A DNA stretch of 64,000 bases, from assembly GCF_018130145.1 (NCBI RefSeq), contig NZ_JAFCMB010000006.1:336928-400927 (forward strand), in the 5' to 3' direction. This document shows positions 15,370 to 24,984 of the stretch, in pieces. Every line of letters begins with the position of its first letter. Position 1 is the stretch's first letter. The position numbers were made by a program, and so were the translations under genes. Source of the DNA: Bradyrhizobium sp. AUGA SZCCT0176. GTDB lineage: Bacteria; Pseudomonadota; Alphaproteobacteria; Rhizobiales; Xanthobacteraceae. Below the pieces are notes generated by a model. It was not told the origin of the DNA. It made no database searches and was given only the letters and a program-made list of their open reading frames with translations.

Positions 15370-16959
15370 ATGATGTTCAAGAAGATTGCGATCGTGGCTG
15401 GTTTGGGACTGGCGTTATCAGTCACGGCGGAGGCCCAGACGCCGCGCAAGGGCGGCACCATTCGGATGACGGCGCCCTATGGCTCGAGTTTCACCAGCAT
15501 GGACATTCATACGACGCAACGCGCCCAGGACGAGATCTTCGCCAAGGGCCTGCATCGGTCGCTCTACATTTGGGACTCGGCCGAGGGTAAGCCGGTTCCG
15601 GAGCTTGCCAAGGAGGCCATCGTCTCGGGCGGCGGTCTTGTTTATACCTTCAAGCTGCGCGACGACGCTTATTTCCACCATGGTCGCAAGATGACGGCTG
15701 ACGACGTCATCTGGAGCTACAACCGCATCATGGACGGCGCGAAGGCCTATCCCGGCGCGCGTTTTGTCCGAATGATCGAGGGCGCCTCCGAGGTCGAGAA
15801 GGGCAAAGCCAAGGAAATCTCCGGCCTGAAGAAAATCGACGATTTCACGCTCGAAATGAAGCTGACCGAGAAGGTCGATCCGGGTTTCTACTTCTTCACC
15901 GCGCTGACTTCGATCTATCCGGCCGACGAGGGTGCCAAGGACAGCTTCATCCAGAAGCCGATCGGCCTTGGGCCGTTCAAGTTCGTCGAGCACGTGCCGG
16001 GATCGCGCGTCGTGCTGGAGCGGTTTGACAAGTTCTACAAGCCCGGCAAGCCGTACGCCGACAAAATGATCGTGTCGATCATGGGCGAAGCCGCGGCGCG
16101 CGATGTCGCCTTCCGCAACAAGGAAATCGACACCTCGGTGCTCGGGCCCGCGCAGTACGTCGCCTATCAGGCCGACCCCGCCCTCAAGGGTACCATCGTC
16201 GAAGTCGCCGAGGTCTTCACGCGCTACATGGGCATCAATCCTTCATTCAAACCGTTCTCCGACAAGCGGGTGCGGCAGGCCATCAACCATGCGATCGATG
16301 CCGATCTGATCATCAGCAAGCTGGTCAAGAACAAGGCCTATCGCGCCACCAGCTGGCTGCCTTTGACCTCACCCGCCTACGACAAGACCATGAAGCCCTA
16401 CGCCTTCGATCCTGCGAAGGCGAAGCAGTTGCTCGCGGACGCAGGCTATCCCACCGGCTTTGAATTCGAATGGACGGCGAGCCAGAATGAAAGCTGGGGC
16501 CTGCCGATCGTCGAGGCCATCATCCCGATGCTGGACCGGGTGGGCATCAAGGTGAAGGTCAAGCAGGTCGAGACCGCGGTGCTGGCGGAGGTCGCTCGCA
16601 AGGGCGAATTCCAGGCCTTCATCTATTCCCAGGCCACCGGCCCGGACCCTCAGGCCGCGCTCAAATGCTTCCACTCGGCGACGCCGCAATCCGCCTGCAA
16701 CTACACGGCTTTCAAGAACGCGGATTTCGACAAGCTGCTCGATGAAGCCGGGCAGACCGACGACGCCGCCAAGCGCGTCCAGCTGCTGCAAAAGGCCAAT
16801 GCCCTGCTCTATGACGAAGCGCCGGTCTGGTTCTTCAACTACAACAAGGCGGTCATGGCGGTACAGCCGTGGCTGAAGGGGATTCAGTTGAACGCGACCG
16901 AACTGACGCATCAGAACGTCGAAGACCTCTGGGTCGACGAGACCTCGCCCGCCAAGTGA
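15370..16959 (+). CDS. Peptide-type ABC importer, periplasmic substrate-binding protein (family 5)
   Basis: A 529-residue SBP_bac_5 protein. GGAG at 15360-15363 stands six bases before the ATG at 15370. A signal peptide ('MMFKKIAIVAGLGLALSVTA') is followed by the typical 'TPRKGGTIRMTAPYG' start. Family marks include 'DDAYFHHGRKMTADDVIWSY', 'PIGLGPFKFVEHVPGSRVVL' and 'KPFSDKRVRQAINHAIDADL'. It binds a di- or oligopeptide or similar solute in the periplasm and hands it to the permeases encoded downstream. It is the first gene of a five-gene operon with the order SBP, two permeases, two ATPases. The exact substrate is not predictable. Confidence 0.9.
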   Translation: MMFKKIAIVAGLGLALSVTAEAQTPRKGGTIRMTAPYGSSFTSMDIHTTQRAQDEIFAKGLHRSLYIWDSAEGKPVPELAKEAIVSGGGLVYTFKLRDDAYFHHGRKMTADDVIWSYNRIMDGAKAYPGARFVRMIEGASEVEKGKAKEISGLKKIDDFTLEMKLTEKVDPGFYFFTALTSIYPADEGAKDSFIQKPIGLGPFKFVEHVPGSRVVLERFDKFYKPGKPYADKMIVSIMGEAAARDVAFRNKEIDTSVLGPAQYVAYQADPALKGTIVEVAEVFTRYMGINPSFKPFSDKRVRQAINHAIDADLIISKLVKNKAYRATSWLPLTSPAYDKTMKPYAFDPAKAKQLLADAGYPTGFEFEWTASQNESWGLPIVEAIIPMLDRVGIKVKVKQVETAVLAEVARKGEFQAFIYSQATGPDPQAALKCFHSATPQSACNYTAFKNADFDKLLDEAGQTDDAAKRVQLLQKANALLYDEAPVWFFNYNKAVMAVQPWLKGIQLNATELTHQNVEDLWVDETSPAK

Positions 16960-16998
16960 CTTGACCTACAAGTGACCTACAAGTGACACGCGCTCTCG

Positions 16999-17041
16999 CC
17001 CTCCCTCCATCGCAAAAACACAAAAAACGATAGAGGGAGGG
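16999..17041 (+). promoter_or_regulatory. Long hairpin between the binding-protein and permease genes
   Basis: Left arm 16999-17012 and right arm 17028-17041 pair over 14 positions with one mismatch, around a 15-base A-rich loop. The right arm is purine-rich (GAGGGAGG type) and runs into the likely ribosome site of the permease that starts at 17055. Such a structure can protect the binding-protein mRNA at its 3' end and reduce translation of the permease. Confidence 0.65.
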
Positions 17042-17054
17042 AGGAACAGGTCTG

Positions 17055-17990
17055 ATGCTCTCGTTCGCTATCCGTCGAATCCTGCAAACCGTTCCGACCG
17101 TGCTGGCTGTCGTGCTGGTGATCTTCGTGCTGTTCAGCGTCGTGCCGGGCAGCATCATATCGAGCATGAACGATGACGGACGGGGTCCGACGGACCCGCA
17201 GGTCGTGGAGCGCATGAAGAAACAGCTCGGCCTCGACGATCCCGTCTATATCCGCTTCAGCTCCTACGTCGCCAAGCTCGCGACCGGCGATTTCGGGACG
17301 TCGTTCCGGACCCGCGAGCCGGTCACGACGATGCTCGCCAAACGGATGTGGCCGACGCTGCAATTGATTTTCGCGTCGATGACGTTTGCGATCGTGATCG
17401 GGGTACCGCTGGGTTTCATCGCAGCGCTGCGGCCGGGCAGCTTCGTCGACACGCTCTCGATGGTCCTGGCGGTGTCCGGGCTTTCAATGGCCAAATTCTG
17501 GCTCGGGCTGCTGCTGATGTACCTGTTCGCGTTGAAACTCGGCTGGCTGCCGAGTTTCGGCTATGGCGACGGGGGGCTAAAATATCTGGTCCTGCCTGCC
17601 GTGACGCTCGGTGTCTCGCCGATGGCGCTGCTGGCGCGGACGACGCGCGCCGCGGTTCTCGAGATCATGACCGCGGATTTTGTCCGCACCGCGCGCTCGA
17701 AGGGCATGAGCGAGACCCGGGTCGTGAAGTGGCATGTGATGCGCAACGCGCTCGTCCTCATCCTCACCACGATCGGCCTGCAATTCGGCGCGTTGATGGG
17801 ACAGGCGGTCGTCGTCGAGAAACTGTTCTCCTGGCCGGGCATCGGCTCGCTGCTCGTCGACAGTGTCCTGCAGCGCGACCTTCCTGCCGTCCAGGGCTCC
17901 ATCCTCGTCGTGGTGCTGTTCTTCCTGACCATCAATACGATGATCGACCTGCTCTACGCCGTGATCGATCCCAGGATCAGATACGCATGA
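17055..17990 (+). CDS. Peptide-type ABC importer, permease (DppB-like)
   Basis: A 311-residue inner-membrane permease of the DppB/OppB family with about six membrane segments. The N-terminal signature 'LSFAIRRILQTVPTVLAVV' and 'KQLGLDDPVYIRF' are typical. The EAA loop that contacts the ATPase is at 'DFVRTARSKGMSETRVVKWH'. It forms the channel with the DppC-like partner at 18157. Its ribosome site (GAGGAACAGG) overlaps the foot of a strong hairpin. The next gene is 166 bases away instead of adjacent because a repeat lies between them. Confidence 0.9.
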   Translation: MLSFAIRRILQTVPTVLAVVLVIFVLFSVVPGSIISSMNDDGRGPTDPQVVERMKKQLGLDDPVYIRFSSYVAKLATGDFGTSFRTREPVTTMLAKRMWPTLQLIFASMTFAIVIGVPLGFIAALRPGSFVDTLSMVLAVSGLSMAKFWLGLLLMYLFALKLGWLPSFGYGDGGLKYLVLPAVTLGVSPMALLARTTRAAVLEIMTADFVRTARSKGMSETRVVKWHVMRNALVLILTTIGLQFGALMGQAVVVEKLFSWPGIGSLLVDSVLQRDLPAVQGSILVVVLFFLTINTMIDLLYAVIDPRIRYA

Positions 17991-17994
17991 GCAC

Positions 17995-18099
17995 TAGAGC
18001 GTTTTCCAGCGAAGTGGACGTCGGTTCGCGTGAAGAAAACGCGTCAAATCAAGAATCTGGAGCCCCGTTCCGATTCCATCGGAACGGAAAAGGCTCTAG
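17995..18099 (+). repeat. Bradyrhizobium-type interspersed repeat inside the importer operon
   Basis: It opens TAGAGCGTTTTCCAGCG and ends with GGCTCTAG, with an internal GTTCCGATTCCATCGGAAC palindrome. A partial copy in the opposite orientation is at 59836-59888. It separates the two permease genes of a normally tight operon and may form RNA stems in the transcript. Confidence 0.85.
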
Positions 18100-18156
18100 C
18101 CGGCCCGAGCACGCCTGCGAACGATTGACTGTACCGCCTGCGGCGGGGTCGCCGCG

Positions 18157-18974
18157 ATGAAGCTCGGCGCCAATCTCGTCATCGGCGGGGCGCTGTTCGC
18201 GCTTGCGATCTTCGTCGGCCTGCTCGCGCCCTGGCTGGCGCATACCGATCCCGTAATGGATGCCAACCTTTTGAATGCCGAGGAGCCGCCGAGCTGGATC
18301 TGGTGGTTCGGCACCGACGCGCAGGGCCGCGACATCTATTCCCGCGTCGTGCACGGCGCGCGCATCTCGCTGACGGTCGGCATCGTCTCGCAGCTCGTCA
18401 ACAGCGTCATCGGCGTGACACTGGGCCTGACCGCGGGCTATTGGGGCGGCTGGTGGGACGATTTCGTCAACGGGCTGACCAATCTCATGCTCGCGATCCC
18501 GTCGCTGATCTTCGCGCTTGCCATCATGGCGGTCCTTGGACCCGGCCTTACCAGCCTGCTGATCGCGCTCGGGTTGACCAACTGGTCCTTCACCTGCCGG
18601 ATCGCACGGGCGTCGACGCTGTCGCTCAAGAGCCAGGGTTATGTGCAGGCCGCACGGGTGCTTGGCTACGGCGATTTTCGCATCATGATCACGCAGCTGC
18701 TGCCGAACATGGTCGGCCCCATCATCGTCATCGGCACGCTCGGCATGGGCGGCGCGATACTGGCCGAAGCCGCACTTTCGTTCCTTGGCCTCGGCGTCCG
18801 CCCGCCCTATCCAAGCTGGGGCAGCATGCTCTCGGAGGCCCGCGACCAGATCACGACGGCGCCGTGGCTCTCGATCTTCCCCGGCCTCGCCATCTTCCTG
18901 ACGGTGCTCGGCCTCAACCTGCTCGGCGATGGCTTGCGTGACATTCTCGATCCACAGTCGCGGAGCCGGCGCAC

Positions 18975-18978
<4 letters not shown>
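18157..18978 (+). CDS. Peptide-type ABC importer, permease (DppC-like)
   Basis: A 273-residue DppC/OppC-type permease with about six membrane segments. The family block 'WWFGTDAQGRDIYSRVVHGA' follows the N-terminal anchor, and the EAA loop is at 'GYVQAARVLGYGDFRIM'. 'LSFLGLGVRPPYPSWGSML' is the usual C-terminal signature. Full length. It pairs with the permease at 17055, and its stop overlaps the first ATPase gene by ATGA. Confidence 0.9.
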
Positions 18979-19947
<969 letters not shown>

Positions 19948-19955
<8 letters not shown>

Positions 19956-20976
19956 ACCTGCGGCGAGGCCCGGCGACGATGTCATCCTCAGCGTGGAGGA
20001 TCTCGCGGTTCATTTTCCGGTCGGTGGCGGCTTGCTGGGCGGCGGCCGACGGCTGCTCCGTGCGGTCGACGGCGTCGATCTCGAACTGAAGCGCGGTGAA
20101 TGCCTCGGTCTGGTCGGCGAATCCGGATGCGGCAAGTCGACGGTGGCGCTTTCGATACTGGGCCTGCAGGCGCCGACGCGGGGCCGCATCGTGCTGGACG
20201 GCCAGGTCGTGACGGGCCGGCAATCGGGCGATCGAAAGGCATTGGCCCGCATCGTGCAAATCGTGTTTCAGGATCCCTACGCCTCGCTCAATCCACGCCA
20301 GACCGTTCGCCGCACGCTGGAAGACCCGCTGCGCCTGCACGGCGTAACCGCCAAAAGCGAAATCGACGCACGCGTTGCGGCGATGCTCAGGCATGTCGGC
20401 CTGCGGCCCGAGCAAGCCGGCCGCTACCCGCATGAATTCTCGGGCGGCCAGCGTCAGCGCATCGGCATCGCCCGCGCGCTGATACTCAATCCCAGGATTG
20501 TCATCTGTGACGAACCCGTTTCGGCGCTGGATGTCTCGATCCGCGCCCAGATCATCAATCTGCTGCTGGAATTGAAGGAAACGCTCGGCCTCTCCTACAT
20601 CATGATCAGCCACGACCTCGGCGTCGTCGAGCACATGAGCGACCGGGTCGCCGTCATGTATCTCGGCCGCATTGTGGAGACCGGCCACTGGCGCGAGATC
20701 TTCGAACGGCCGGCGCACCCATATACGCAGACCCTTATATCCGCCATTCCCGATCCGCTGCGCCGCGCGCCGCTCGCTACGACACCGGGCGAGCTTCCCA
20801 ATCCGCTCAACCCGCCGGACGGCTGTGCGTTCAGTCCGCGCTGTCGTTATGCCGAAGCCGTGTGTCGTCGCGAGCCCCGGCCATCGCTTGAAGCGCGTCC
20901 CGACGGACACGCGGTCCGCTGCTGGCGAGCCGACGAGATTGCCGGTCAGGCGGCGCTGGCCTCGACCGAAAGCTGA
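19948..20976 (+). CDS. Peptide-type ABC importer, ATPase (DppF-like)
   Basis: A 342-residue partner ATPase of the DppF/OppF type. Walker A is 'GESGCGKSTVAL', Q-loop 'IVFQDPYASLNPRQT', signature 'FSGGQRQRIGIARAL' and Walker B 'IVICDEPVSALDVS'. The C-terminal extension has 'PPDGCAFSPRCRYAEAVCR'. It starts 8 bases before the stop of the DppD-like gene. The two ATPases form a heterodimer that drives uptake. Last gene of the operon; no clear terminator was identified after it. Confidence 0.9.
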
Positions 20977-21133
20977 GATCCCCAGCAGCGTTGTCCCGCA
21001 CGACAGCCCAACTGCCACTTGTTCCCGGTCAGGTCAGCCATACGGAGTACCCCCAGGTGGCGACGCCTCCGGTTGAAAGGCCGCGTAGGCTCGATGACTT
21101 ACAAAAGCGGGTTTGGGGGAAACGGAGGTTTCC

Positions 21134-21553
21134 ATGACCAACTCCAATGGACGACCGACGCGTTTCTATCGGTTGATCGCAGCTCGCGTGGCAGGATTGA
21201 GTGCGGCTGCTTTTCTCGGGATCAGCACAGCCTATCCACATGACGCGATGCGGCCAGAACTCAACACGTGGTTCAAGAGTCTCAAGAACAAGGCGGGCGT
21301 AGGGTGTTGTGACTCCGGAGATGGCCAGCACGTGGAGGCCGAGTGGGACATGGCCAAAGGTGGCTATAGGGTCCTGCTGAAGCATCCGCATCGGCCAACC
21401 GAACCGGGGCAATGGTTCGACGTGCCATACTCCGTCGTGATCGACCAGCCGAACCTCAGCGGCATCGCGATGGTTTGGTGGTGGCCGCGCTTCGACACCC
21501 GAGGAAGTATGATCCCTATGTTGCGCTGCTTCATTCCGGGACCGGCTGGGTGA
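21134..21553 (+). CDS. Conserved secreted protein with CCD motif, function unknown
   Basis: A 139-residue protein. GGAGG at 21124-21128 sets the start at 21134. A signal-like segment ('RLIAARVAGLSAAAFLGIS') is followed by 'GVGCCDSGDGQHVEAEWDM', 'GQWFDVPYSVVIDQPN' and 'GIAMVWWWPRFD'. I recognise this arrangement (CCD plus VP and PN..G.A.VW blocks) from small exported Bradyrhizobium proteins, but no function is attached to it. Paired cysteines suggest a disulphide or metal site in the periplasm. It stands alone, 157 bases after the importer operon. Confidence 0.65.
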   Translation: MTNSNGRPTRFYRLIAARVAGLSAAAFLGISTAYPHDAMRPELNTWFKSLKNKAGVGCCDSGDGQHVEAEWDMAKGGYRVLLKHPHRPTEPGQWFDVPYSVVIDQPNLSGIAMVWWWPRFDTRGSMIPMLRCFIPGPAG

Positions 21554-21623
21554 TCCGCTGAGCAAACAATAGCGCCCGCAAGTGCGCTACGGTCCAAACC
21601 CGACTTGGCGAGAACACAGCGCC

Positions 21624-21851
21624 TCACATGCCGCGGCTGGCAAATACCTTTTGGCAGCCCGTGCTCAGCTTGGCCCTGTTCTGTTGCAGGCATGTTTGAA
21701 CCGCCCCGTCATCGCCCAATTGCTGCCGGCAAAAGCGCTGTGCATCTCGTGTGCAGGCCTGCTGTTCCTGCGGTGTACCCTTCTGACCCTGTGCAAACGA
21801 CAGCGAAGTCTCGGTCAGCAAGATGATTAGAACGAGGACGATTGAACGCAT
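21624..21851 (-). CDS. Small secreted cysteine-rich protein
   Basis: A 75-residue protein with a signal peptide ('MRSIVLVLIILLTETSLSFA'). The mature part carries four cysteines in 'ACTRDAQRFCRQQLGDD' and 'VQTCLQQNRAKLSTGCQKVF'. This is a single unit of the cysteine-rich repeat also seen, in longer form, in the OmpA-like protein at 49264. The spacing fits two disulphides in a helical hairpin. Function unknown. Confidence 0.7.
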   Translation of the reverse strand: MRSIVLVLIILLTETSLSFAQGQKGTPQEQQACTRDAQRFCRQQLGDDGAVQTCLQQNRAKLSTGCQKVFASRGM

Positions 21852-22043
21852 GACGATTCTCCGTGTGTTGACGGGAACAAAACGTTGCTCCCCGTCTGCG
21901 GTTCCTCGATCGACATACCCGGTGGGCCTGGCAGCGGCGGGCCTTTATCCGGCCCGCCAGGACGAATCATATTTTCGGGAAAAAGCGGCAACTTTTTTCG
22001 CCCGATCGAATTGAAAGCAAGCGCGAAAGATTGGGAGTTCAAA

Positions 22044-22253
22044 ATGGATGACGAGTTTCCGCTGAAGACTGCCGTTGATCGAGCCTGGACCGTGCACCTG
22101 GCCACGCACGATGATGTTGACGCGGCCGATCCGCGTCGTTGCTCGCTTGAGAGGTACCTGAGCGGAAAATGGCAAGCTGGTGAAAGCGATCCCGAAGAAC
22201 TGACATGCTCCGGACTTTCGTATCTGGATCGCCTCGGATCCGAGAGTTGGTGA
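22044..22253 (+). CDS. Small hypothetical protein
   Basis: A 69-residue acidic protein, no signal or membrane segment. GGGAG six bases before the ATG supports the start. The sequence runs 'FPLKTAVDRAWTVHLATHDD' then 'DPRRCSLERYLSGKW' and ends in a serine-rich tail. The helix with 'RRCSLERYL' resembles short Bradyrhizobium hypotheticals. It is followed at 5 bases by another small gene, so these form a likely three-gene unit. Confidence 0.6.
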   Translation: MDDEFPLKTAVDRAWTVHLATHDDVDAADPRRCSLERYLSGKWQAGESDPEELTCSGLSYLDRLGSESW

Positions 22254-22257
22254 AGGC

Positions 22258-22389
22258 ATGATGGCAAGCTTTGCAAAGACCCTGAGCGGACTCGTCACAC
22301 AAAGCGCGCGACCGGATTGGACGCTGGCCGCCATTGCAACTCTCATGGCGGCCGGCGTCGCAACGTCGCTTCGGTATGCATTTGGATAA
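22258..22389 (+). CDS. Very small putative membrane protein
   Basis: A 43-residue frame, 'ASFAKTLSGLVTQSARPDW' followed by a hydrophobic helix 'TLAAIATLMAAGVATSL'. It lies between two other small frames on the same strand, 5 bases after the first. GAAGG close to the ATG pair serves as a weak ribosome site. One membrane helix with a short soluble N-terminus is expected. Function unknown. Confidence 0.45.
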   Translation: MMASFAKTLSGLVTQSARPDWTLAAIATLMAAGVATSLRYAFG

Positions 22390-22400
22390 GGACCTGAGCG

Positions 22401-22535
22401 ATGGCGGACAGGCGAGGCTTGAGACTCATCGGACTTGCCTTTGCAATCGTGGCCCTGGCCGTGACTGCGACAGCGGCGGTGGTTGCGACCGCTGAGGCCG
22501 AGCGGCTCGACGTGCAATCGACCCGCCAACCGTAA
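22401..22535 (+). CDS. Very small signal-anchored protein
   Basis: A 44-residue frame: basic 'MADRRGLR', a hydrophobic core 'LIGLAFAIVALAVTATAAVV', then a short polar tail. AAGGA stands eight bases before the ATG. It is either a single-pass membrane protein or a cleaved secretory peptide. It follows the previous small frame by 11 bases. Confidence 0.45.
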   Translation: MADRRGLRLIGLAFAIVALAVTATAAVVATAEAERLDVQSTRQP

Positions 22536-22698
22536 AACGGTCTTGCGCCCATCTTGAATTTGGTCAGGTTTTTGAGTTTCGTCAGGCTTGTGCGTCGGCA
22601 GCCTGCGTCGCAACGCCGCAATGAGAATTTTAGATCGATTGCCGCGCTCGCGCGTTGAGAGTGACGGGCGACTAACGATCTGCCAGGTAGCGACGATC

Positions 22699-24726
22699 AT
22701 GCTTGCACCCAGCCTTCGCCTTTCAGCATTTCTTCTCGGCGTTTCGATGGTAGCGGGGAGCGTGGGCTCTTCCGCCGCCCAGGAGAAAAGGCATGGACCG
22801 CCTGCGGCCGCGGGCCGGCCTGCGGGACCGCCGCCCGGCATGGCTCACCCTGCACCGCCTCCTGCCATGGCGCGCCCTGCACCGCCCCCCGCCATGGCGC
22901 GGCCTGCACCGCCCCCCGCCATCGCGCGGCCTGCCCCACCTCCCGCGATGGCGCGCCCTGCCCCGCCGCCCGCTATGGCGCGGCCCGCCGCGCCGGCGTT
23001 CCGTCCGGCCGCGCCGCAGCAGCGGCCGGCGATGGCGCCCCGTCCGGCGCCACAGATCGCCGCGCCACCGCGCCCCGTCGCTCCGAGAGTAGCAGCACCG
23101 TCGCGCCCCAGCGCACCAGCTGCCGCGAGCCCATCCCGGCAGGATCGGATCGGCCAGCGCGAGCAGCGCATTCAGCCGCCGCAGCAGGCGATGCAGGAGC
23201 GGCAGCGCGACGGGCTTTCGCCCCAAAACGCGCAGCGCCGGGAGCGCATCGACCGGTTGCAGCAGCGCGTGCAGGATTTGAAGTCCCAACAGCCGGAAGG
23301 CCAGCGCGCGCAACGCGCGCAGCAACGGTTGCTGCAAACCGAACAGCGGCAGCTCCAGCGTGAAGAGCGTCTGCAGCGGCTCCAGCAAACCGCGCAGGAA
23401 CGGCAGCGCGATACGCTCACGCGAGAAAGCGCGCAACGCGAGCAGCGCATCGATCGACTGCAGCGGCGCGTGCAGGAGCTGCAGTCGCGACAGCCGGATG
23501 GCGTGCGGGCACAACGCGCGCAGCAACGATTGCTGCAAACCGGGCAGCGACAACTCCAGCATGAGCAGCGCCTGCAGCAACGCGACCTGGCGCGCCGGCA
23601 GGAGTTGGGAATGCCGCCCTCCGGCAGGCAGGCCGAGACCGCCGCTGCCGCGGTGCAGGCCGCCGCCCGCGGGCGGTTTGCCGAGCGCTTCCGCAGCAAT
23701 CCTGATCCGCAGGTCCAGGCGGCGCTCGAGGGCGGGCGGCACGGCTGGGCTCCCCGCCACGCCTGGAAGCGTGGCCTGCGCGCGGCGTTTGTGCCGTGGG
23801 CCGGCCACGTGTTCTGGCCCTATGCCTATTCCGACATTTTCGAATACACGTTCTGGCCCTCCGGCTACGACGTCGGATACTGGGCTTACGCCTACGATGA
23901 CTTCGTCGATACCGTGTTCTGGGGCGCGGATAGTCCATATTCCGCCTATGCCAGGCTCGGCTCGACTGATTCCCGGGAGAGCGACGGCGCAATCGGCGGC
24001 TCCCGGCCGCGCGAAAGCGCGGGCATGAGTCCACAGGCTCTCAAGCAACTGTGCAAGGAGCCCGAAAAGGGTATCACCGCCTGGCCGATCGCTTCGATCG
24101 AGGAGGCGGTGCGGCCGACGCCCGAACAGCGCGCAGTGCTTGACGATTTGAAGAACGCGGCAGCAATGGCCGCCGATGCGTTCAAGGAATCTTGCGTCGA
24201 CTCGTTTGCGATGACACCGCCCGGCCGCTTGCGGGCGATGATGAACCGCCTCAGCGCCACGCTCGAGTCCGTGCGGATCGTGCGGCCGGCCCTGGAGAAA
24301 TTCTACAGCTCGCTCAGCGACGAGCAACAGGCCCGCTTCAACGCGCTCGGCCCCGACATCAGCGAACGTTCGCAGCCGCAGCAGGAAGCGAACGCGCAGC
24401 CGGATAGCTGCGGCGATCCAAAGCCCAGCCTGACCAACCTGCCGATCGAGCGGATCGAAACGGTGATACGTCCGGCGGGCAAACAGAAGGAAGCGCTCGA
24501 GCGCCTGCGCGAGGCCACGGAGAAGGCCGTTCAGACGCTGCAGGCGGCCTGTCCGGTGGACGTACCGCTCACGCCGGTTGGGCGGCTGGAGGCGATGGAG
24601 AAGCGGTTAGAGGCCATGATGCAGTCGGCCAAACTGGTGCAGCCGGCGCTCGATGAGTTCTATGCCACGCTGGCCAGCGAGCAGAAGGCGCGATTCAATA
24701 CGCTGGGACGGTTCGCGGGCCGCTGA
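22699..24726 (+). CDS. Large Pro/Ala- and Gln/Arg-rich secreted protein with two LTxxQ-type domains
   Basis: A 675-residue protein. Signal peptide to about residue 31, then six or more 'MARPAPPPA'-type repeats, then about 200 residues of Gln/Arg/Glu-rich coiled coil. The coiled coil holds two near-identical 80-residue units; compare 'RAQRAQQRLLQTEQRQLQRE' with 'RAQRAQQRLLQTGQRQLQHE'. The C-terminal 300 residues repeat the plan of the gene at 7244: a Trp/Tyr segment ('FWPYAYSDIFEYTFWPSGYD') and two LTxxQ-like helical domains ending 'LSDEQQARFNALG' and 'LASEQKARFNTLG'. Likely a periplasmic or envelope-linked protein. Codon-level repeats at 22847-22990 make this a site prone to slippage. Confidence 0.75.
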   Translation: MLAPSLRLSAFLLGVSMVAGSVGSSAAQEKRHGPPAAAGRPAGPPPGMAHPAPPPAMARPAPPPAMARPAPPPAIARPAPPPAMARPAPPPAMARPAAPAFRPAAPQQRPAMAPRPAPQIAAPPRPVAPRVAAPSRPSAPAAASPSRQDRIGQREQRIQPPQQAMQERQRDGLSPQNAQRRERIDRLQQRVQDLKSQQPEGQRAQRAQQRLLQTEQRQLQREERLQRLQQTAQERQRDTLTRESAQREQRIDRLQRRVQELQSRQPDGVRAQRAQQRLLQTGQRQLQHEQRLQQRDLARRQELGMPPSGRQAETAAAAVQAAARGRFAERFRSNPDPQVQAALEGGRHGWAPRHAWKRGLRAAFVPWAGHVFWPYAYSDIFEYTFWPSGYDVGYWAYAYDDFVDTVFWGADSPYSAYARLGSTDSRESDGAIGGSRPRESAGMSPQALKQLCKEPEKGITAWPIASIEEAVRPTPEQRAVLDDLKNAAAMAADAFKESCVDSFAMTPPGRLRAMMNRLSATLESVRIVRPALEKFYSSLSDEQQARFNALGPDISERSQPQQEANAQPDSCGDPKPSLTNLPIERIETVIRPAGKQKEALERLREATEKAVQTLQAACPVDVPLTPVGRLEAMEKRLEAMMQSAKLVQPALDEFYATLASEQKARFNTLGRFAGR

Positions 24727-24984
24727 TTGCAACTTCAGCGCAAACGCAAATGGAGGCCTCCGGCCGTTCTCCCACGGAGGCGTTGCCGGTCAAATGGAGC
24801 AGCGACAGATCGCCGAAAATTGTGTGCCAATCATCGACACTGTTGTGCCAACAGCGTCACTCTGAAACGTCCGAAAAGCAGTGCGGCGAGCGTTCATCTT
24901 AAATAGTTACCGTGTTTTTTAAAACGGGTTTGCGCTCGCTCCAAAAGACCATATCGACCAAAGCGCGATAGCTGAGGGTTCGAT

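Noticed and set aside
22847..22990. Regular short repeats that could suggest a CRISPR array
   Set aside because: They are codon repeats for Met-Ala-Arg-Pro-Ala-Pro-Pro-Pro in a real gene, with no unique spacers.
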